A stretch of DNA of 64,000 bases from Sphingobacteriaceae bacterium. GTDB lineage: Bacteria; Bacteroidota; Bacteroidia; B-17B0; Aurantibacillaceae. Where the stretch lies: assembly GCA_016709575.1 (NCBI GenBank), contig JADJMM010000002.1, positions 1-64,000 of the forward strand, given 5' to 3'. The notes beneath the pieces are model-generated. The model worked only from the letters and a program-made list of their open reading frames with translations, had not been told where the DNA came from and searched no databases. Below are positions 58,221 to 64,000 of this stretch, piece by piece (position 1 is the first letter of the stretch; every line of letters starts with the position of its first letter). Both the position numbers and the translations under genes were made by a program.

Positions 58221-59345
58221 ATGAAAAATATATTTGTATTACTAAGCTTATTTCTATTTTCAGAATGTGGGACAACATCTACCACTAAGGAAAACACATC
58301 TACAACAACTGAAAACTCCATCACTTTAAACGATGCGCAAATTAAAAATGCCGGAATAGTTGTTGGTAGAGGAGAGAAGAAAAATATTTCTTCTGTTTTA
58401 AAAGTTAACGGGAAAATAGAAGTTCCGCCACAAAACATAGTTTCAATTAGTGTTCCTCTGGGTGGCTATCTTAAAACTACTCACCTATTGCCGGGAACTA
58501 AAGTGAAGAAAGGCGAAACCATTGCAACCATTGAGGATCAGCAGTACATTCAAATTCAACAAGACTATTTAACATCTGTTGCTAAACTTTCGTATTCTGA
58601 AAAAGAATACAACAGACAAAAAGATTTGAATCAAAGCAAAGCCAGCAGCGATAAACAGTTTCAATTAACAGAAGCGGATTACAAATCTCAGAAAATTGCT
58701 ACAAAATCCCTTTATGAAAAATTAAAACTTATTGGTGTAAATCCGGAAAGTCTGGATGAAAATACCATTTCAAGAAGTATCCATGTTTATGCGCCGATAG
58801 ATGGCTATGTATCAAAAGTAAATGTGAACATTGGTAAATATGTAAACCCTGCTGATGTGATTTTTGAATTAGTAAATCCTACCGACATACACTTGGGACT
58901 CACTATTTTCGAGAAAGACGTAAACAAACTTTTTATTGGTCAAAAATTAAAAGCCTATACCAATAACGAACAAGATAAAAAACACAATGCTGAAATTATT
59001 TTGATCAGTCAGGATTTATCAGCCGAAAGAAGCGTCATGGTTCATTGTCATTTTGAAGATTATGATAAAACACTTCTTCCGGGCATGTATATGAATGCTG
59101 AGATTGATATAAATGCCAGCAATTCGTTTGTAGTAACAGAAGAGGCTATCGTCAACTTTGAAGACAATAATTATATCTTTATTGAAGAAGGTAAAGGAAA
59201 TTATAAATTCACGGAAGTTAAGACTGGCATTTCTGAAAATGGCTTTACTGAAATAGTAGATGCTGCTGCTTTACTTGACAAACCAATTGTAACAAAAGGA
59301 GCTTACTCTCTTTTAATGGGATTAAAGAACAAAGCTGAAGAGTAA
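58221..59345 (+). CDS. czcB: CzcB/CusB-like RND periplasmic adaptor (374 aa)
   Basis: Membrane-fusion protein linking the pump to the outer membrane. Lipoprotein signal with Cys in LFLFSECGTTS; biotinyl-lipoyl-like half-motifs VSISVPLGGYLKTTHLLPGTKVKKGE and RSIHVYAPIDGYVSKVNVNIGKYV flank an alpha-hairpin (YSEKEYNRQKDLNQSKASSDKQ). The beta-barrel and membrane-proximal domains follow (NPTDIHLGLTIFEKDV, VTEEAIVNFEDNNYIFIEE). In frame and full length. Metal specificity is not evident from the adaptor alone. Confidence 0.92.
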   Translation: MKNIFVLLSLFLFSECGTTSTTKENTSTTTENSITLNDAQIKNAGIVVGRGEKKNISSVLKVNGKIEVPPQNIVSISVPLGGYLKTTHLLPGTKVKKGETIATIEDQQYIQIQQDYLTSVAKLSYSEKEYNRQKDLNQSKASSDKQFQLTEADYKSQKIATKSLYEKLKLIGVNPESLDENTISRSIHVYAPIDGYVSKVNVNIGKYVNPADVIFELVNPTDIHLGLTIFEKDVNKLFIGQKLKAYTNNEQDKKHNAEIILISQDLSAERSVMVHCHFEDYDKTLLPGMYMNAEIDINASNSFVVTEEAIVNFEDNNYIFIEEGKGNYKFTEVKTGISENGFTEIVDAAALLDKPIVTKGAYSLLMGLKNKAEE

Positions 59346-59346
59346 A

Positions 59347-60698
59347 TTAAACTGCTGAACTAAATATTTTTGCTGTAGGGGTTTTGCGCCAATAGCGTGC
59401 ATCAATGCACATGCAAATATTGCGGAGAAATGCTTTTCCTGTTTCAGTGACTTTTAATTTATAAGGTTCGATTACTAGAAGACCATCCGTTTGTAAGTCT
59501 TTTAATCGTTCTAAACCTTCATATAAGGCATTGCATTGAGAGTTTGGCTCTGACCATTCTGTTTCGAAGCGGCACATTATATTAAGAATGTGCTTACGGA
59601 GAGTTAAATCTTCTTCATTTAAAATATGTCCTTTTACAACCGGTAAAATTCCCTTATCAATACTTTCTTTATATTCTTCAACGGTTTTTATATTCTGAGC
59701 AAAGCCTGTCCACGAATCCCCAATAGACGAAGCACCTAATCCAACTAACAAACGTGTATAGTTAGAGGTGTAGCCCATAAAATTACGGTGCAATTTTTTC
59801 TCCTGAGATGCCTTGTAAAGCGAATCAGTTTTTAAAGAGAAATGATCCATACCGATTTCTTCATAACCATTTTCCAAGAACATAGCCTTCCCTACTTCGT
59901 ACAATTTCCGTTTCTCTTCATCTAATGGCAAATCTTTTTCGGTAAATTTCCGTTGGCCTGGCTTTATCCAAGGCACATGGGCATAACTGTAAAACGCAAT
60001 TCTATCAGGTTTCAATTCTAAAACTTTTTGAATTGTATCGGTAATAGTTTCCAAAGTTTGAAATGGTAATCCATATACTAAATCAAAATTAAGAGAGTTA
60101 TAACCAACATTCCTTGCTTGATTAACAACCGTCTCCACTTCTTCAAAAGATTGAAAACGATTGATAGCATCCTGAACTTTCAAATCAAAATCCTGAATGC
60201 CATAACTAATCCGTTTGAATCCTAATTTATTTAAGGCTATAAGATGCCCGGGTAAAGTATTAGAAGGATGTGCTTCGAAACTGAATTCAGCATCTTCACA
60301 CACTTCGCTCTTTTCTAAAATCCCTTCGATAAGTTTTGTGAGATTAGTTGGATTAAAAAAGTTGGAGTTCCACCGCCTAAATGAATTTCTCTTATTCGTG
60401 GTTTATTACCAAATACTTCACAATACATAGCCCACTCTTTCAAAACACTTTGCAAATACGGTTCTTCTACTGCATGATTAACTGTTATACGCGTATTACA
60501 AGCGCAATAGGTACATAAACTTTCACAAAAAGGTAAATGAATATAAACGCTTATGCCGTCGTTTGAATTACTGACATCAAATGAATCCTTAACCAATTTT
60601 TTCCACTCATCAACACTCGGCGTTTTATCCCAAAACGGAACTGTTGGATAGCTGGTGTATCTCGGCACAGGAATATTATATTTTTCAATCAAATTCAT
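59347..60698 (-). CDS. hemN: Oxygen-independent coproporphyrinogen III oxidase, one frameshift
   Basis: Radical SAM enzyme of anaerobic haem synthesis. The 4Fe-4S motif CxxxCxxCxC is visible as FCESLCTYCACN in VYIHLPFCESLCTYCACNTR, with EIHLGGGTPTF (SAM-binding GGGTP) next. The frame breaks at a T6 run near 60355; T7 gives TPTFFNPTNLTKLIEG. Downstream: RISYGIQDFDLKVQDAINR, DLVYGLPFQT, FYSYAHVPWIKPGQRK and the HemN C-terminal domain. The joined length is about 450 aa. It is upstream of cbb3-maturation genes, consistent with low-oxygen physiology. Confidence 0.94.
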
Positions 60699-61907
60699 TT
60701 ATTGTAATTCTAAAGCTAATTCGTTGATGAATTGCGATAAAGCATTGTGATGAACATGCGGCATAACAACTACTTTATACCATTGCGGTTGTCCCTCGTG
60801 TGTATCAGGAACCAACACAAACTTTTTCGCCAGTTCTGCAGAAACATATTTACTTTTAATGGCTACTATATTTAGATACGGATTGCGATAATACTCTACC
60901 TCCATCTCACTTAATGCTGCGCAGAAATCACTTGTTTTATCCGTAAGCTCCCGCATTTTCTTTGTCCAGCCCTCAGAACCATGCGCATGTAATATCATCC
61001 ACATACAAATAGCATTGGCACCGGAACGACTCCCCACTAAAGTATAATCCTTCCCGTTTACATAAGTTGCATTATCGTTACATACAAAAGGCATGTAATT
61101 CTTTCTGATAAGTAGAATTCCCGTTCCGTAGGGCGCCTGCAACATTTTATGTCCGTCGATTGAAACAGAACTAACATCAGGATTTTTAAAATTAAAATTG
61201 CTTTCGTTATTCGTGAAGGGATAAATAAATCCACCATAAGCTGCATCGATGTGAAGCTTATAGTTAAGGTGCAATAAGTTGAAATAATTGGTTACTGCAT
61301 TTATATCATCCACACTACCAAACATGGTGGTTGACATATTTAGTACAACAATAAAATATTTCTTCCCATCATGAATTGCTTTACTGACATTTCTTTCCAG
61401 TTCAGGAATTGAGATTTGATGATACTCGTTTACCTGCACAACAACATTACTAATGTTTAAGAGATTAGAAGCTTTGTGAATAGAATAATGCGTGTCTTCT
61501 GACGAAATAATACATATTTCACTTAAATCAGCGTCCTCTTTCTCGACAAAATAATTTCTATAAATCCAAATTGCTTCGATATTAGCTTCTGTTCCTCCTG
61601 AAGCAACATATCCATCATATTGTCCGTGTTCAGCCTTAAAGATTTCTTCTGCACAAATTTTAATCAGATTCTTTTCTATTTCTTGAGTGCCCGAAAACAT
61701 ATTCTCATGTTCATCTCCTAAAGTATGACAGCCAATATGATTTGGATTGGCAATTAATGTAGAGAGAAAAGGCGAATCCTTTAAAAATGGTGCGTCATCG
61801 TAGAATATTTCTGTATCTAAATAAGTTCCGGGAACACCTAAAATAGTTTCGCTGCGGTAATTGATGTTCTTACTTAAAGCATCAAATATCGCTTGTTTTA
61901 TTTTTGA
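60699..61907 (-). CDS. PLP-dependent group II decarboxylase-like protein (about 400 aa)
   Basis: Aminotransferase-fold enzyme related to histidine, aspartate or glutamate decarboxylases. PLP site: VSIDGHKMLQAPYGTGILL with Lys after His, LHIDAAYGGFIYPF with the PLP-pyridine Asp, and YVASGGTEANIEAIWIYRNY. The N-terminal part from 61907 (AIFDALSKNINYRSETILG, CHTLGDEHENMFSGTQE) is in the same frame as the ATG-initiated part at 61700 and must be included; no ATG, GTG or TTG lies near its beginning, so the true start is unresolved. It overlaps the hemN start region head to tail. The substrate is not determinable by eye. Confidence 0.82.
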   Translation of the reverse strand, partial: SKIKQAIFDALSKNINYRSETILGVPGTYLDTEIFYDDAPFLKDSPFLSTLIANPNHIGCHTLGDEHENMFSGTQEIEKNLIKICAEEIFKAEHGQYDGYVASGGTEANIEAIWIYRNYFVEKEDADLSEICIISSEDTHYSIHKASNLLNISNVVVQVNEYHQISIPELERNVSKAIHDGKKYFIVVLNMSTTMFGSVDDINAVTNYFNLLHLNYKLHIDAAYGGFIYPFTNNESNFNFKNPDVSSVSIDGHKMLQAPYGTGILLIRKNYMPFVCNDNATYVNGKDYTLVGSRSGANAICMWMILHAHGSEGWTKKMRELTDKTSDFCAALSEMEVEYYRNPYLNIVAIKSKYVSAELAKKFVLVPDTHEGQPQWYKVVVMPHVHHNALSQFINELALELQ

Positions 61908-61931
61908 CTATTTAATTTTGGCCAATACATT

Positions 61932-62664
61932 TTACTTATGACAACAATCTAATTTTTCTTTTCCTTCGTTTATTTACCTCACACTTCTCCTGAGTTAGTT
62001 TAGGGCTGATATAATCAATACCTAAGTTCATGCCACGCAAAATCATTAATACAGCCATTAGAGCTACAACAACAGGCACAACCTTACGCATATGGTTTCT
62101 TGCTTTTAAACTAATAAGATTGCTATAATAAGTAACAGCAAACATAAAAGGCAAAGTACCTAAACCAAAGAATACCATGAACAGTGCCCCATTTGTAATA
62201 CTACCAGTTGCGAGCGCTCCGGCCAAGGCCATATAAACCAATCCACAAGGGAGTAAACCGTTTAAAAGTCCAATTGAAAAAAATGCGCTATAATTTCTTT
62301 TACTAAAGAGATTTGACAGTTTTGATTTAACTGCATTGATAAAGAAATAAGCCTTTGATAAAACAGGATTACTCACTTTCCCAAAATAAGAAATGATAAC
62401 AAACAATAAAATTAGGGAACCCAATACAATTGAAAGCGCTTGCTGTAATCCAAACAAAACAAAACTTTGTCCAATGGCCCCAAACAACAAACCAAAAGCC
62501 GAATACGTAACAATTCTTCCGAAATTATAGATGAGTATAGTAAATACTTTTTGTGAAGCTGATTTATTATGCACCGGTAAGGCCATAGCAATTGGTCCAC
62601 ACATACCTACGCAGTGAAATCCACCTAAAAATCCTAATACTATAGCTCCAATTAAAAATTCCAT
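61932..62664 (-). CDS. TauE/SafE-like membrane protein of cbb3 cluster, 3' frameshift
   Basis: Six-helix inner-membrane protein (sulfite exporter TauE/SafE or DsbD-like family) found next to ccoG and fixH in Bacteroidota, probably for copper delivery to the cbb3 oxidase. Signature: GFLGGFHCVGMCGPIAMALP with the CxxxC metal or redox motif, and LLNGLLPCGLVYMALAGAL with a second Cys. Near 61960 one extra A seems to shift the end; reading through gives EKLDCCHK and a stop at 61932-61934, adding a CC-H metal-binding tail lost in the shifted version. The gene abuts fixH by one base. Confidence 0.85.
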
Positions 62665-63101
62665 TAGTTCATATTAATCAATTCTTCTTTAATATACTTT
62701 TTACCATTACTATTAACTGTAATTTTCATTTTGTAAACACCGGACACCAATTTACTATCAGTGATGTTAACTTGTCCTGATCCATCCATCTTAAATTTCA
62801 AATTAATGTCTTTTGAAGCATCTGATGGTCTGAAAAAATAAATCTCACCGGTAAAATCTTTTGTCTGCAATTCAGCAGGAATATTAATACTAACCACTTT
62901 ACCTGATACTTGATAGTTTATTGGACTACTCAAACTATTCGCATTTGTGATAGCATCAATTTTAGATTGATAGGCTAATTCTTGCTTATAGTAATCTTTT
63001 GATTCTAGCTCTTCCTTATTTTTTGTAGTGATAAATACCAATGTAAGGATTAGTACTACAAAGCTCATGTACAATACGGTTATTCTTATTCCCCAACTCA
63101 T
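62664..63101 (-). CDS. fixH: FixH/CcoH-family protein (145 aa)
   Basis: Single-pass inner-membrane assembly factor for cbb3 oxidase. One N-terminal helix (ITVLYMSFVVLILTLVFITT), then the conserved KDYYKQELAYQSKIDAITNA and a small beta domain (FFRPSDASKDINLKFKMDG, SGVYKMKITVNSNGKKY). Intact. It overlaps the downstream TauE-like gene by one base and follows ccoG by 19 bp. Confidence 0.92.
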   Translation of the reverse strand: MSWGIRITVLYMSFVVLILTLVFITTKNKEELESKDYYKQELAYQSKIDAITNANSLSSPINYQVSGKVVSINIPAELQTKDFTGEIYFFRPSDASKDINLKFKMDGSGQVNITDSKLVSGVYKMKITVNSNGKKYIKEELINMN

Positions 63102-63119
63102 AGTTTTTGTTTTAATGGT

Positions 63120-64000
63120 TTATATAATAGGACCTAAAAAATTTGTTTTTACTGTTTTAATTTTTTTGCCGTTCGTGTAAATACCAATTTCGATTACGGT
63201 TTTTCGCTTTAGGATATCTGATTTATACATGTAAACAAAAAACTCGCCTTGAGACATATCTTCTTTTTTCACAGACAAACTCTTTCCTACAATCTGAATT
63301 TTTGCATCAAAGTTTTCCACCTTCAATGTCACAGGTAAACTATCGCGGGTTTTATTTACCAATTTAATTGTGAAAAGATTACTGATTTGATTGTTCGGCT
63401 GCTCTTGATACAACATACCTTTGGCACGTAAAATAGTTGCATCATAATCTGAACGCGTGCTTAATAAAAAGACTTCAACACCAATTAGCAGAACCAATAC
63501 TGTTATGTAAGCTTTCATTCTTGAAGTAAAATGTAATTTTCTGCGTTTCTTTATTCCATTTTCGGAAGCAAATGTGATTAACTTTTTTGGCAAGCCAACG
63601 CTTTCCATAATTCCATCACAAGCATCAATACATGCTGTGCAGTTTACACATTCTAATTGCGTTCCATTTCTAATATCAATTCCTGTTGGACAAACTCTTA
63701 CACATAAACCACAATCAATGCAATCCCCTTTACCATGATCCTCATTGCGTTTCATTTTATGGCGGGGTTCTCCACGTCGATAATCATAAGCCACAACAAT
63801 ACTTTCTTTATCCAATAAAACACCTTGCATTCTTCCATACGGACAAACGATTAAACAAACTTGCTCACGGAACCAGCTATACACAAAGAAGAAAATGGTG
63901 GTAAAGATTAATAAAGAAGTAAACAGTCCTTTATTCTCTGCAAGAGGCTCCTTCGGAATTTTTAATACTTCATCTACACTAATTATATAACTTAAAAATG
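63120..64000 (-). CDS. ccoG: CcoG cytochrome oxidase accessory ferredoxin, 5' end outside window
   Basis: Polyferredoxin-like membrane protein that reduces copper for cbb3 assembly. Visible: CLIVCPYGRMQGVLLDKES, two 4Fe-4S clusters (GDCIDCGLCVRVCPTGIDIR and LECVNCTACIDACD), a transmembrane helix (YITVLVLLIGVEVFLLS), and a C-terminal Ig-like domain (VTLKVENFDAKIQIVGKSL). The frame continues upstream of the apparent ATG at 63884 (ISVDEVLKIPKEPLAENKG) to the window edge, so this is a 5'-truncated view, not a short protein. First visible gene of the ccoG-fixH-TauE operon. Confidence 0.94.
   Translation of the reverse strand, partial: FLSYIISVDEVLKIPKEPLAENKGLFTSLLIFTTIFFFVYSWFREQVCLIVCPYGRMQGVLLDKESIVVAYDYRRGEPRHKMKRNEDHGKGDCIDCGLCVRVCPTGIDIRNGTQLECVNCTACIDACDGIMESVGLPKKLITFASENGIKKRRKLHFTSRMKAYITVLVLLIGVEVFLLSTRSDYDATILRAKGMLYQEQPNNQISNLFTIKLVNKTRDSLPVTLKVENFDAKIQIVGKSLSVKKEDMSQGEFFVYMYKSDILKRKTVIEIGIYTNGKKIKTVKTNFLGPII

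Noticed and set aside
63885..64000. Short CcoG starting at ATG 63884
   Set aside because: The same frame continues upstream with typical CcoG sequence to the window edge, so the ATG is internal.

Overview
The window looks like chromosomal DNA from a low-GC member of the Bacteroidota (class Bacteroidia; order not resolvable by eye). Four lines support this: type IX secretion (T9SS) C-terminal sorting domains on secreted proteins (YPNPxxG near the C-terminus), promoters with the Bacteroidota -7 element TAnnTTTG, families typical of the phylum (DUF4294, OstA-like proteins, propeller-LytS/LytTR two-component pairs, CzcA-TolC fusions), and weak or absent Shine-Dalgarno sequences. No insertion sequence, phage or CRISPR array was seen.

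Quality caveat. About half of the long genes are broken by +1/-1 shifts, and most of the shifts I could localise sit in A or T homopolymers (for example fmt, lolD, ctaB, cox4, hemN, tolC domain, lptF). One paralogous pair inside the window pinpoints a missing base directly. I read these as sequencing or assembly indels and annotate the genes as single loci with their breaks listed. Two in-frame stops in the OmpA/PorE-like gene are a different kind of lesion.

Layout. 1-7829 (minus): a propeller-containing LytS-type sensor kinase, its LytTR response regulator and three secreted proteins. 7884-7958: initiator tRNA. 8077-12840: era, a hypothetical, mazEF, a biotin carboxylase and a DUF4294 protein. 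12845-18959 (minus): envelope operon (beta-barrel-like protein, OstA-like, two glycosyltransferases, LptF/G permease). 19041-24900: DPM-like glycosyltransferase, pRiA4b ORF-3-like protein, lipoprotein, hup, fmt, SLC13 transporter, lolD. 24893-28381: acpH, a tandem trio of tiny Cys-rich lipoproteins, a DUF3108 protein and an acyltransferase. 28441-32958: ABC exporter half, then ctaB and cytochrome oxidase subunits. 33067-38309: PorE-like OmpA protein and an AddA-like helicase-nuclease. 38293-45202: a second sensor kinase/LytTR/T9SS-cargo cassette. 45271-53005 (minus): persulfide dioxygenase-rhodanese, a His-rich membrane protein, hppD and hmgA (tyrosine to maleylacetoacetate), and paaABCD (phenylacetyl-CoA epoxidation). 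53159-59345: heavy-metal RND efflux locus. 59347-64000 (minus): hemN, a PLP decarboxylase, TauE/SafE-like protein, fixH and ccoG (cbb3 oxidase maturation and haem synthesis).

Most notable observation. The two kinase-LytTR-cargo cassettes share gene order, and all four cargo promoters I could inspect carry a pair of direct-repeat half-sites 20-21 bp apart, beginning 59-62 bp upstream of the -7 element. This predicts two parallel, locus-specific LytTR regulons dedicated to T9SS-secreted proteins. A second candidate for something undescribed is the trio of tandem small cysteine-rich lipoproteins at 25519-26152.
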